NCBI GenBank assembly: GCA_020431705.1
Contig: JAGQHQ010000001.1
Span: 62,001 to 126,000, forward strand
Reading direction: 5' to 3'
Source: Candidatus Dependentiae bacterium
Lineage (GTDB): Bacteria > Babelota > Babeliae > Babelales > Vermiphilaceae
DNA: 64,000 bases
The translations under genes and the position numbers were made by a program. Below, piece by piece: positions 18,191-27,088 of the stretch (positions are counted from its first letter, which is position 1; each line of letters starts with the position of its first letter). The notes under the pieces were generated by a model. That model did not search any database and had not been told where the DNA came from. It was given only the letters and a program-made list of their open reading frames with translations.

Positions 18191-18856
18191 TTACGTTAAA
18201 AAGCGTTCTACCAAACAACGATATGCATCACTCAAATTAAGCAGCTGAGACTCTAACCGATTTATTTGAACACTTAAATAGCTAAACATAACAAGCGCTG
18301 GAATGGCAACTACAAGGCCAAAAAACGTTGTTATTAATGCTTCTGCAATACCGGGAGCGATACTTGCAATATCAGCAGATTGCTGTTGACTAATACCAAT
18401 AAAAGCTTGAATAAGACCCCATACCGTCCCAAAAAGTCCCAGTAGAGGAGAAATATTAGCACACGTTGATAAAACAGGTAAATAAGACTCCTGACGATAT
18501 ACTATATCCTCAATTACTGCATCCATATACTCTGACATGCGGTCAAAATTAGCCTCTTGTCGCTTTTCTAATAAATCTTTAAGAAAAAGGAGGTTTTGTG
18601 TCAAAAAATAACCCGGAATCGTTCCTGCATACCCTGAGGCTATAGCACTCATTTCCTCAAGACTTTTTGCCTGCTTTATCAAGCGAGATACGGTGCACAT
18701 ATGCCTTTTTTTAAGCCGTAAAAGTATTAATTTATAAAAAAAAATAGTCCAACATAAGATTGACATTATCAGGAGAATGATCAAGACCACCTTACTGATC
18801 ATATCAGCCTGTAAAACAAGCTGCCAGAGGCCATTACCAAATAGCATTTTCAACAT
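18191..18856 (-). CDS. tolQ: TolQ/ExbB-family proton channel protein
   Basis: A 221-aa inner-membrane protein with three hydrophobic segments (near 20-42, 130-155 and 165-195). The family signature is ISPLLGLFGTVWGLIQAF followed by IAPGIAEALITTFFGLVVAIPALVMF. AAAGGAC precedes the ATG. First gene of the tol cluster. Confidence 0.94.
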   Translation of the reverse strand: MLKMLFGNGLWQLVLQADMISKVVLIILLIMSILCWTIFFYKLILLRLKKRHMCTVSRLIKQAKSLEEMSAIASGYAGTIPGYFLTQNLLFLKDLLEKRQEANFDRMSEYMDAVIEDIVYRQESYLPVLSTCANISPLLGLFGTVWGLIQAFIGISQQQSADIASIAPGIAEALITTFFGLVVAIPALVMFSYLSVQINRLESQLLNLSDAYRCLVERFLT

Positions 18857-18944
18857 AATATGTCCTTTATATTCAACTTTTTTATATTATACTCCACCCA
18901 TAGCCTATCAAAATGAAGCCCCCTTTGGAACCGTTACTTTCTTC

Positions 18945-18972
18945 TTGACACCCTCGCAAGAAATGTTACAAT
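18945..18972 (+). promoter_or_regulatory. Sigma-70-type promoter for the 19053 gene
   Basis: TTGACA at 18945-18950, a 16-bp spacer and TACAAT at 18967-18972. It predicts a 5' leader of about 75 bases before the GGAGG-preceded start at 19053. Confidence 0.6.
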
Positions 18973-19052
18973 TAGAATAAATGAAGGCGGTCGCATTATT
19001 ACAGTTAGTGTGGCTTTTGTACGCAATTTGTACATAAATGGAGGTAAATATA

Positions 19053-20732
19053 ATGAATACAGGAAAACAACTATTTACAAGCTTTTTTCTTGCTACTACG
19101 CTTAGTTTTTGCGTAGCAAGCCCAGCTTATGCCTTTGGCGTTCCCAAAGTATCACTTAGCCTGAGAAGTATCATAAACAGCGTTGTTGGGTACTTTATCA
19201 GTAGTAATAACACTACCGATAAAAAAATTACACCTGTCATTAATCAATCTAATAATCAAGATCCTCACAAAGAAGCAAAAAAACTAAACTTAGAACAAAT
19301 ATTTAATTCGGACACAAATAAGCATGCTCATGTAAAAATTGAAAAAATGCCTATTAAAGAAACAACAATGGCAGTGCGAAAAACAGTAGAAAAATATAAA
19401 GTTAAAATAGTTAAAAATAATGATGAAATAAACAGAAAACCTGTTATTACTGTAAAAGAAAAATCACTAGAAAACGTAAGTGCTATTAGTATACATGTTT
19501 ATGACTTAAGTCTAGCTGCTGTTCATCAGAACGGCCATACATGTGGCCCACACAGTGTTAAAAACAACAAAGCTGTTTTAATGTACTTGAAAGATGGCAA
19601 TACCGTTGAACTAGAGAAAGCCCTGCAAAATCATCCATTACGCAAGCAAGAAGGATGTGATGCAAGTGAGTTAAAAGAAATCGCGCAAGAAGTAGAAAAA
19701 ATTCAAGACCAATTAATTTGTATTGGTAACTTGAACGAAAACTTTGATCATGCTATCGATAAAAAATTAGATCAAGAACATAAAGAAACTAAAACTATTG
19801 ATTACTTTTACGGCCATGAACCAGAGCTGCTGAAGAAGTTAATTGATGCAATCAAAAACAAAAAATCAATTTCTGTAGCATTTTCTCTGGGCACAATGAA
19901 ACACTATAGAGCAGTAGATAAAAAGTGTGCTAACAATACATGTAACCACTGTCCACAGCGAAACAAAGCAATCGTTGACGAATACGGTAATCTCAAAAAA
20001 TGTGAGCACCGCGAAGAAACTGATTCGAACGGCAAGGTACATAAAAATATATGCTGCAGATGTCAAAAAGATCGCACTGATTATGGTCACTGGACTGGAT
20101 TGATAATAGACATTAATAAAGAAGGTAACATAAAGTACTTCTATATAGATTCAATACATGGTAGTTCAGATTATCGAGATAAAACTATTACTAAACTTAA
20201 TTCCTTCTTGAGTAAGATTGCACAAGAAAATGATTTTGGAAAAGTTGAATTTGCTGTAAAAAAAACAACTATAGTACAAAAAGTTCAAGCTTTACATCAG
20301 CAAAAATCAGACAAATTCAAGCGAACTGTATTGATGAAATCATCTACCGATGCGGCTCGTTTTGGTACTTCATTAGAAGAACAAAAAGAGGCCTTCGCCT
20401 ATTATGAAGGACTAAGAACGCAGTCCATTAATACACAAAATGATGAGCAAATCGCTCGTGAGATTGCAGCACAGGAAATAAAACAACACGATCGAGATAA
20501 ACAAGAAAAAGAAGATGCAGCTTATGCTCGTAGTTTAATACAGCAAGATACATCTCATAGCATAGTAAAACCAGTAGAGCATGACACAACAAAAACAAGA
20601 GACAAAAAAAGCTTAGCTCAGCGTGCACAAAAATATAAAGAGTATGCTCGAATTTCGAATGCCAATCCATTAGAATTGGCGCTTGCTTACAACGATACCG
20701 AAATGGCTAACTATCTTCTTGATAATCAATAA
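19053..20732 (+). CDS. Exported putative papain/Josephin-like cysteine protease with Cys-rich insert and MIU-like motifs
   Basis: A 559-aa protein, no close family recognised. A signal peptide (MNTGKQLFTSFFLATTLSF ... AYA) is followed by about 110 linker residues. A candidate catalytic core follows: Q-N-G-H-T-C164-G-P-H (Q upstream of CG, as in Josephin and other deubiquitinases), G-H346-W-T-G, and Y-I-D366-S. Cys, His, Asp occur in papain-fold order. Between C164 and H346 lies a Cys-rich insert (C292, C297, C300, CEH, CCRC) that could bind zinc. The C-terminus has two helices, D464-EQIAREIAAQE and D488-AAYARSLIQQD, resembling ubiquitin-binding MIU motifs. Inferred: a secreted protease or deubiquitinase acting on the host. 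GGAGG 7 bases upstream sets the ATG at 19053. Confidence 0.55.
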   Translation: MNTGKQLFTSFFLATTLSFCVASPAYAFGVPKVSLSLRSIINSVVGYFISSNNTTDKKITPVINQSNNQDPHKEAKKLNLEQIFNSDTNKHAHVKIEKMPIKETTMAVRKTVEKYKVKIVKNNDEINRKPVITVKEKSLENVSAISIHVYDLSLAAVHQNGHTCGPHSVKNNKAVLMYLKDGNTVELEKALQNHPLRKQEGCDASELKEIAQEVEKIQDQLICIGNLNENFDHAIDKKLDQEHKETKTIDYFYGHEPELLKKLIDAIKNKKSISVAFSLGTMKHYRAVDKKCANNTCNHCPQRNKAIVDEYGNLKKCEHREETDSNGKVHKNICCRCQKDRTDYGHWTGLIIDINKEGNIKYFYIDSIHGSSDYRDKTITKLNSFLSKIAQENDFGKVEFAVKKTTIVQKVQALHQQKSDKFKRTVLMKSSTDAARFGTSLEEQKEAFAYYEGLRTQSINTQNDEQIAREIAAQEIKQHDRDKQEKEDAAYARSLIQQDTSHSIVKPVEHDTTKTRDKKSLAQRAQKYKEYARISNANPLELALAYNDTEMANYLLDNQ

Positions 20733-20767
20733 AAAGCTAGAAGACAAGTAAAGGTATTAAAGATTTA

Positions 20768-20801
20768 GGGAAGCGCACAAAAATGTGCACTTCCTTTTTT
20801 T
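20768..20801 (+). terminator. Terminator after the cysteine-protease gene
   Basis: The stem GGAAGCGCAC (20769-20778) pairs with GTGCACTTCC (20785-20794) with one mismatch and a 6-base A-rich loop, followed by a run of T. Confidence 0.75.
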
Positions 20802-20817
20802 ATACTCAATAAAAAAA

Positions 20818-22218
20818 CTACTCAAGTACTCGTTTCTTTAATTCCTCTTTATCTTTAATACCTTCTTCCAGCTGAATATCATAGGCTCGCTTTAATATAT
20901 TGCCCATATACGGACCAGGTTCAATCACATCAAGCAAATCTCTCCCTTGCAATACTGGAGCCTCTACTTGATCAAGAACGTTCAATTCTCGTGATTTTTG
21001 GATAAATTTTGCAATATCCTCATCATCGTGTGCAAGTGGTTCAGAATTTTTTGGATTACGGCCACGCCTATCAGCAATCTTGAGTTTAGCTAACATGAAA
21101 AGCGTAGCATATGGCGCAAGTTTATTGGCCAATCGTTTATACGCTGCTGACGTAGCATTGGCTGAAATAAATTGTGAAGGCTGCATGTGATACTTAACTA
21201 ATTTTGGAACAGCGTCTACAAGCTCTTTGTTGTGCGTAATACGTTCAAGCATACACTGAGAAAGCCTATAACCCGCATCTTCATGGCCTAGACTTCTGAT
21301 AATACCGTCAATTGTTTTTGTTGTTTCAGTCTTACCAATATCATGGCACATCGCTGCATATATTACCACAAGTTTTTCCCAATCTGTTTCATATTCAAGC
21401 GCAGCTGCAGCATCAAGTGATTGCATACTATGCTCAAAAACATCGCCTTCCGGATGCCATCTAGGCTCTTGTGGAACACCAACAGTTTTAGCAAGCTCAG
21501 GCAATATTCCTTTTAAGCGACCAATTTCTTTAAGCCAGCGAATTCCCAATGATGGACGTTTTGATTTTAAAAACAGCTTTTCAAACTCCATTTCAATACG
21601 TTCAGTTGAAACAGCACTAATATCCATACTTCTACAAAGAGCATTCAACTGATCATCTACTTGCATCTCAAATCGGCCAATAAATTGCATCACCCGAAAA
21701 AGGCGTAATGGATCATCAACAAAAAAATATAAATCTGTTGCTCTTAATATATTGTTCATAAGATCTTTTTGACCATTAAACGGATCTAAAAGCTCACACG
21801 TTTTAAGATCAATACCCATCGCATTTATCGTCAAATCACGTCGCCTAAATGCTTGTGTAATTCCCATATAGGGATCTATCTCGACTATCGGTTTTCGCCC
21901 AGCAGTATCTATTCGCGGCAATGACCAATCAATATCCAAACCGTGAATACGCAAAACACCAAAAGCTTTACCAATCAAACTCACTGTGCCAAAGACACTC
22001 AACAAGGCTTCAAGATCTTTCAGCGCAACTCCATGAACTTCTATATCCAAGTCTTTTATTGGTAAATCAAGTAATAAGTCACGAACGGCACCTCCCACCA
22101 ACAAAGTACGCCCATTTTTTGTATCAATTGCTTTTACAATATCCTTTACACGTGGGTATTGTATTAATACCTTTTCTAATTTTCTTTGAATTATAGAATC
22201 TATTTTTGTAGAATTCAT
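20818..22218 (-). CDS. cca: Poly(A) polymerase/CCA-adding family nucleotidyltransferase with HD domain
   Basis: A class II tRNA nucleotidyltransferase-superfamily enzyme. The head domain carries LLVGGAVRDLLL and the catalytic DLDIEVHG. RRDLTINAMGID and DPLRLFRVMQFIGRF follow. The C-terminal half has an HD phosphohydrolase module (AAMCHDIGKTETT with His-Asp). It adds CCA to tRNA 3' ends or A-tails to RNA; the two activities cannot be separated by eye. The tRNA-Ser gene in this window already encodes CCA, so repair or polyadenylation are possible roles. ATG 22218 is preferred; the frame is open to 22260, where a start would overlap the divergent 22259 gene. Confidence 0.85.
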   Translation of the reverse strand: MNSTKIDSIIQRKLEKVLIQYPRVKDIVKAIDTKNGRTLLVGGAVRDLLLDLPIKDLDIEVHGVALKDLEALLSVFGTVSLIGKAFGVLRIHGLDIDWSLPRIDTAGRKPIVEIDPYMGITQAFRRRDLTINAMGIDLKTCELLDPFNGQKDLMNNILRATDLYFFVDDPLRLFRVMQFIGRFEMQVDDQLNALCRSMDISAVSTERIEMEFEKLFLKSKRPSLGIRWLKEIGRLKGILPELAKTVGVPQEPRWHPEGDVFEHSMQSLDAAAALEYETDWEKLVVIYAAMCHDIGKTETTKTIDGIIRSLGHEDAGYRLSQCMLERITHNKELVDAVPKLVKYHMQPSQFISANATSAAYKRLANKLAPYATLFMLAKLKIADRRGRNPKNSEPLAHDDEDIAKFIQKSRELNVLDQVEAPVLQGRDLLDVIEPGPYMGNILKRAYDIQLEEGIKDKEELKKRVLE

Positions 22219-22258
22219 ACACATCCACAGCAATTTATCATCATACAATGAGGTTATC

Positions 22259-23209
22259 ATGAATAAAATATATATCTACCAGACGATAGCACTTATAAGC
22301 TATCTTATAGCAATGCCGCAGACAAGTGTGGCTTTTTCAGTACGTAGATCACTCAACACAATGGTTTCATTTATTATGCCAAGCAAATGGGAAAAACAAA
22401 CAATACAAAAAACATATGCACTAGGAGCTAAGGGCATAATTACCATAAACAACAGCGATGGCGATATTTATGTTTCTACATGGAGTAAGCCAACAGTCGA
22501 TTTAAAAGTAGTAAAAAAAACACTAAAAAAAGAACAATTACAACTGATTCATATAAAAGATATACAGCATAAAAATACCCTTACACTAACAACTGTATGC
22601 CTCGATCAAAAAAATAAAAATTTTCATGTTGATTTTCATATTACCATTCCGCACAATACTGGCATTACCGTCTCAACAGGCGTTGGAAATATAAAAACAA
22701 AAAAAATTACAGGTAGAGCTCATCTAACAACACAGCAAGGTAATATCGAAATTGACCAAACCCATAGCACAGTCATTGGAACTACCACTCAAAAAGGAGA
22801 TATTCGAATAAAAGAAGCATACAACAATATAAAGTTAACAACTAAAAAAGGAAATATTACCGTTGACGAGGCACGCGGTAGTGTTTTAACTGCAACAGAT
22901 AGTGGACACATAAAAGTGCATAGCAAAAGTGTTCCTCCAATAAGCAAAATTAATCTAACTAGTACATGTGGTAATATTCAATTATGGTTACCGCACGAAA
23001 CAAATGCTGATTTACACGCACGCACAACTTACGGCACCTTTACCTGCCAACACCACGTCACAATAAAACCATTTACTACACAACTTGACAAAAACGCATG
23101 GAGAAAATTTAAAAAAGAAATTGACGGCACCTTAGGCACTGGTGAAGCACAAATCACACTCACATCAAACAAAAGCAACATCAAAATTATGAAATTAAAA
23201 AAATCTTAA
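22259..23209 (+). CDS. Exported beta-strand-repeat protein (DUF4097-like)
   Basis: A 316-aa protein with a signal peptide (MNKIYIYQTIALISYLIAM ... AFS) and a right-handed beta-helix-like repeat region. Units of about 20 residues have the form G-N/D-I-x-I (GNIKTKKITG, GNIEIDQTHS, GDIRIKEAYN, GNITVDEARG, GHIKVHS, GNIQLWLP). This is the DUF4097/head-GIN adhesin pattern, whose function is poorly known. It probably resides in the periplasm or on the outer membrane. AGG lies about 6 bases before the ATG. It is 30 bp upstream of dsbD and likely co-transcribed with it. Confidence 0.7.
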   Translation: MNKIYIYQTIALISYLIAMPQTSVAFSVRRSLNTMVSFIMPSKWEKQTIQKTYALGAKGIITINNSDGDIYVSTWSKPTVDLKVVKKTLKKEQLQLIHIKDIQHKNTLTLTTVCLDQKNKNFHVDFHITIPHNTGITVSTGVGNIKTKKITGRAHLTTQQGNIEIDQTHSTVIGTTTQKGDIRIKEAYNNIKLTTKKGNITVDEARGSVLTATDSGHIKVHSKSVPPISKINLTSTCGNIQLWLPHETNADLHARTTYGTFTCQHHVTIKPFTTQLDKNAWRKFKKEIDGTLGTGEAQITLTSNKSNIKIMKLKKS

Positions 23210-23239
23210 TCTAACACGTGAACAACGGTGAAGGTGATA

Positions 23240-25078
23240 ATGAAACACACTCCCATTATAGTAACAACTTTTCTATCGTTTTGTTCTTTATCAGCAATTT
23301 GCTTAGCAAAACCTCACATTACGTACACACCTATCGATCATAAAAAAACAACGATAACTATTACTATCCCATTACATACTGGCGACTATGCATATAAAGA
23401 CTATCTTGACTTTTCTGTCGATCATCCAGCAATCACACTTTCTGAATGGAAAGCAAACCAATTCACCGTTCAAAAGTATGACCCACACTTCAAAGAAAGG
23501 AAAAAAGTATTTACCAAACCACTAAAAATTACTTTTGATGCATTTGTAGACGACACAATTTCTGTTGATGACGCATATCTACACATGACGTACTATCTTA
23601 AATCAGAAAAAAAATTAACCAAAACAGTTTTTCCTTTACGCTTACATACAACAGTACATCACACACAAAACAACCTGCATCAGAACTCTTTTCCAGAACG
23701 TTCCTTTAAAATTCAGCAAGAACAAATAGCAAATTCGCACACAAATAATGTATTAAACAAAAGCATTGATATACCAACACCGGAACAACATACAACATCT
23801 ACATATACTACATCTTCACACTCTGGAACGCACACACCACTTTCTTCTCGCATTTCAAACATAATACAAACAACACAATCCCCTTGGATACGAACACTAT
23901 TAGTTTTTGTGCTCGGTCTACTGCTAAGCTTAACACCCTGCATTTACCCTATGATTCCAATAACTGCCGGCATTTTGCAAACACAAGGAGGATCATCGGT
24001 ACTACGCAACATACTTCTTTCTTCAAGTTATACGTTAGGTTTAGCAATAACATTTTCTCTCCTTGGCATGTTGGCTACATTTACAGGAAATTTTTTTGGT
24101 GCATTTTTGGGACATCCAATAATTATTATTAGTTTTACTCTATTACTCTTATATCTAGCAGGTTCAATGCTTGGTTTATACACAATGTATATACCACCAT
24201 TTATGAAACCAAAACAAAAAAAAATATATGGTGGCTCACTATGTTCTGCTTTTTGTTTTGGTGCCGTAAGTGGAACGATCGCATCGCCATGCGTTTCTCC
24301 GGGTCTTATTGTTATATTAAGTTTAGTTGCGCAACTTGGCTCGCTCTTTTTAGGTTTTATACTATTATTTGCTTTTGGCATTGGACTGAGTATGCCGTTG
24401 ATGATAATTGGTTCCTTCTCTGGATCATTAAATATTTTGCCACAGACCGGCCCCTGGATGCTTGAGATAAAACAACTTTTTGGTTTCTTGTTGGTAGGTA
24501 TGTGCTTATACTTATTACAACCCCTTACACCCTTTTATATTATCTTATGGCTCTTGGCTGGTTTTGTCGTTGTTGTTGGTATTACACACTTTATCACTCG
24601 CTCGCAAGACTCGAACATATTGCGTTTGATAAAAAATAGCATTGGTTTCTGTTTACTTGCAAGCTCTCTTCTTATAGCTTTTAAAGCCTACCAAACCACA
24701 TATCCACAACAAATTCAAAATAAAATAACTTGGCACACAGACTACTTTGCTGCACTTGAGCAAGCACAAAAAAATCATAAAAAATTATTGGTTGATATTG
24801 GTACACCTTTTTGCTCATTGTGCAGAACAATTGATAAACGTATCTTTTGTAACACCAATGTCCAAAATTGTCTGCAAAATTGTATTTCAGTAAAAATAGA
24901 TGCTTCTAATACAAAGAATAGCTATTGTAAGCTACTACAAAAAAAGTATGGTATTATTGGGTTTCCCACTGTATTACTTATCGAACCAAACACTCAAAAT
25001 GTATTAAAACAGTGGGGGAACGAGTTATACAATAAAACAACAGAGCAATTCACTTCTGAGATACAGCCACTTTTATAA
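23240..25078 (+). CDS. dsbD: DsbD-family thiol:disulfide transporter lacking N-domain cysteines
   Basis: A 612-aa protein that would carry electrons from cytoplasmic thioredoxin to periplasmic thiols. Three parts are visible. There is an exported N-terminal beta domain and a Ser/Thr/His-rich linker (about 20-215). The membrane domain has eight or so helices, with the paired cysteines C234 (LTPCIYPM) and C351 (ASPCVSPG). The C-terminal thioredoxin-like domain has C525-S-L-C528. The mature N-domain contains no cysteine, whereas E. coli nDsbD needs C103 and C109 to pass electrons on. The output step must therefore differ. Start ATG 23240 (AAGGTG upstream) is chosen over GTG 23228. Confidence 0.88.
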   Translation: MKHTPIIVTTFLSFCSLSAICLAKPHITYTPIDHKKTTITITIPLHTGDYAYKDYLDFSVDHPAITLSEWKANQFTVQKYDPHFKERKKVFTKPLKITFDAFVDDTISVDDAYLHMTYYLKSEKKLTKTVFPLRLHTTVHHTQNNLHQNSFPERSFKIQQEQIANSHTNNVLNKSIDIPTPEQHTTSTYTTSSHSGTHTPLSSRISNIIQTTQSPWIRTLLVFVLGLLLSLTPCIYPMIPITAGILQTQGGSSVLRNILLSSSYTLGLAITFSLLGMLATFTGNFFGAFLGHPIIIISFTLLLLYLAGSMLGLYTMYIPPFMKPKQKKIYGGSLCSAFCFGAVSGTIASPCVSPGLIVILSLVAQLGSLFLGFILLFAFGIGLSMPLMIIGSFSGSLNILPQTGPWMLEIKQLFGFLLVGMCLYLLQPLTPFYIILWLLAGFVVVVGITHFITRSQDSNILRLIKNSIGFCLLASSLLIAFKAYQTTYPQQIQNKITWHTDYFAALEQAQKNHKKLLVDIGTPFCSLCRTIDKRIFCNTNVQNCLQNCISVKIDASNTKNSYCKLLQKKYGIIGFPTVLLIEPNTQNVLKQWGNELYNKTTEQFTSEIQPLL

Positions 25079-25118
25079 ACCCTAGTTTTATAACTCGTAT
25101 TAAGATTTATCAATAAAA

Positions 25119-25472
25119 CTAACGCTGCTTTTTAAACTCATCTTTACGGCCACGAGTTTTACGTGCATCACGTTTTTCGCGCTTGTTTTCTTCTCTCAAC
25201 TTCAAGTACATTGTATCAATTACACGGTCAAGCACATCATAAAAACCAGTACCTTTATACTCATAGTGAGTTATCTCATCAAAACGTGGAGTCCTCACTC
25301 GTAGTTCAATACGATGATGCTCTCTTACTCTTGATGGCTCAAAAATCAAATCAATATAAATTGGTGGACGTTCACTATGTAAGAACTCTTCTATTTTTGC
25401 CAATTGCTGATTAGCATATGCTTCTATTTCTGAAGATTTCTCTATATTTCGAAACGTAATGCGCTTGTTCAT
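25119..25472 (-). CDS. hpf: Ribosome hibernation promoting factor, short form (HPF/YfiA family)
   Basis: A 117-aa S30AE-domain protein (MNKRITFRNIEKSSEIEAYANQQLAKIEEFL ... YEYKGTGFYDVLDRVIDTMYLKLREE) with a basic tail (KRDARKTRGRKDEFKKQR). It binds the small-subunit decoding centre and keeps ribosomes idle in starvation. It is the short form without the dimerising C-terminal domain. AAGGAG precedes the ATG. It is a single gene. Confidence 0.92.
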   Translation of the reverse strand: MNKRITFRNIEKSSEIEAYANQQLAKIEEFLHSERPPIYIDLIFEPSRVREHHRIELRVRTPRFDEITHYEYKGTGFYDVLDRVIDTMYLKLREENKREKRDARKTRGRKDEFKKQR

Positions 25473-25729
25473 AAGTTCTCCTTACTCCTTATAGATATAT
25501 TTTTATATATAGCTTCAGAGTAACGCAATCTATAGCCAGATACAAGAAGGATGGTGTATCTATTTGTCGTTTATTGCACAAATTTTTTTATCTCATAAAA
25601 GTTAACTTTTTATTAGAAAATTATAAAAAAAATGAATCACCAACATGATCTTGCTCAATTAAAACATGTATTATCCTTACTACTTAAATTTTGCATATAT
25701 TAAATTGTATAATGAAAAAAAAGAAAAAC

Positions 25730-27070
25730 CTATTTACTTGATTTCTTACGAACAGCAAATTGTACCGGTACCCCTTGCAGATCATACTTTCTACGCATAA
25801 CACCCTCAAGATATGCGAGTTGACTTGGACCAAACCAATCGGGTTGATTTACACGCAGAGCAACAGTAATTGGAGCTGTTTTAACTTGTTTTGCATAAAT
25901 AAGTTGCAAGGGCTGTGTCTTATAAAAATGTTGACGGCGATAAAATGCATCTTTAAAAAGCATCGTGAGTTCTTGGCCAGAAAACTTTTGTGTATAACGC
26001 TGCCATACTTTTTTGAGCAATGGCATAATTTTACCAATATTTTTACCGGTTTTACACGAAATATTGAGCGTATGAATCTTATTAATTAAATAGTTGTATG
26101 GCTCTAGATTAAATTGTAAATTATGCTCAATTTCTTCATCAACTAAATCTTGCTTGTTAAATAAAATAACAAGCGCTTTGCCCTGCTCAATTACATAAAA
26201 AGATAGTTTTAGTTCTTGGTCTGATAAACACCCCTCAGAGGAATCAACTAATAGTAACACAATATGAGCATTTTCAAGTGCACGAAATGCTGTCTTGACC
26301 ATCATCGTTTCTAATGGCTCGTCAATTTTTCTTCTCCTGCGAATTCCCGGCGTATCGATTACCAAAATATCTTCATGATAAAATGATATTTTCTCGCCAA
26401 TAGCTTCTCTTGTAGTTCCCGGTATATCAGCAACTAGCGTACGCTCTTCTTGCAGCAATAAGTTAAGTAACGATGACTTACCCACATTTGGTTTGCCAAG
26501 TAATACAACTTTATAATCAGCACTCTCTTTTGTTACCTCGTACTCATCTTCAATGGCTCCTGCCTGCGGTAATACTGCTACCGATGCATCAAGTAAGTCA
26601 CCAATAGCTATACCGTGAGTGGCAGAAATAAAAAACATAGTATCAAAACCAAGTGTTTTAAACTCATATTCATACTCTTTTGCTTTACTACTATCAGCTT
26701 TATTAACCGCTAAAATAACTGGCTTACCTATTTTGTGAAGCTCTCTTGCTATTGCACGATCATGTGGCAATACACCAACCGTAGCATCACACATAAACAC
26801 AATAACATCTGCTTGCTCTATACCAGCACGTGCCCGTGCAGAAACTGCTTTTGCCAAAATATCATCTGTTTTACCAACTTGCACACCACCAGTATCGACA
26901 AGCTCAAAAGACTTACCTTTCCAACAGGCAATATCACGCATAATATCACGCGTTACCCCCGCATAATCAAAGGTCAAACTTTTAACATCGACAGAAAGAC
27001 GATTAAACAATGTTGATTTACCAACATTTGCACGTCCAATAATAACAATTTTTGATATTTTTTTGGCCAT
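25730..27070 (-). CDS. der: Ribosome-assembly GTPase Der (EngA)
   Basis: A 446-aa double GTPase required for 50S assembly. The first G domain has GRANVGKST, DTGG and NKAD; the second has GKPNVGKSS, DTPGIRRRRKI and NKQD. A C-terminal KH-like domain follows. GGGAGG precedes the ATG. It is separated from upstream dnaX by 18 bp, so both may be one transcript. Confidence 0.97.
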   Translation of the reverse strand: MAKKISKIVIIGRANVGKSTLFNRLSVDVKSLTFDYAGVTRDIMRDIACWKGKSFELVDTGGVQVGKTDDILAKAVSARARAGIEQADVIVFMCDATVGVLPHDRAIARELHKIGKPVILAVNKADSSKAKEYEYEFKTLGFDTMFFISATHGIAIGDLLDASVAVLPQAGAIEDEYEVTKESADYKVVLLGKPNVGKSSLLNLLLQEERTLVADIPGTTREAIGEKISFYHEDILVIDTPGIRRRRKIDEPLETMMVKTAFRALENAHIVLLLVDSSEGCLSDQELKLSFYVIEQGKALVILFNKQDLVDEEIEHNLQFNLEPYNYLINKIHTLNISCKTGKNIGKIMPLLKKVWQRYTQKFSGQELTMLFKDAFYRRQHFYKTQPLQLIYAKQVKTAPITVALRVNQPDWFGPSQLAYLEGVMRRKYDLQGVPVQFAVRKKSSK

Positions 27071-27088
27071 TATAACCTCCCTTTATAC

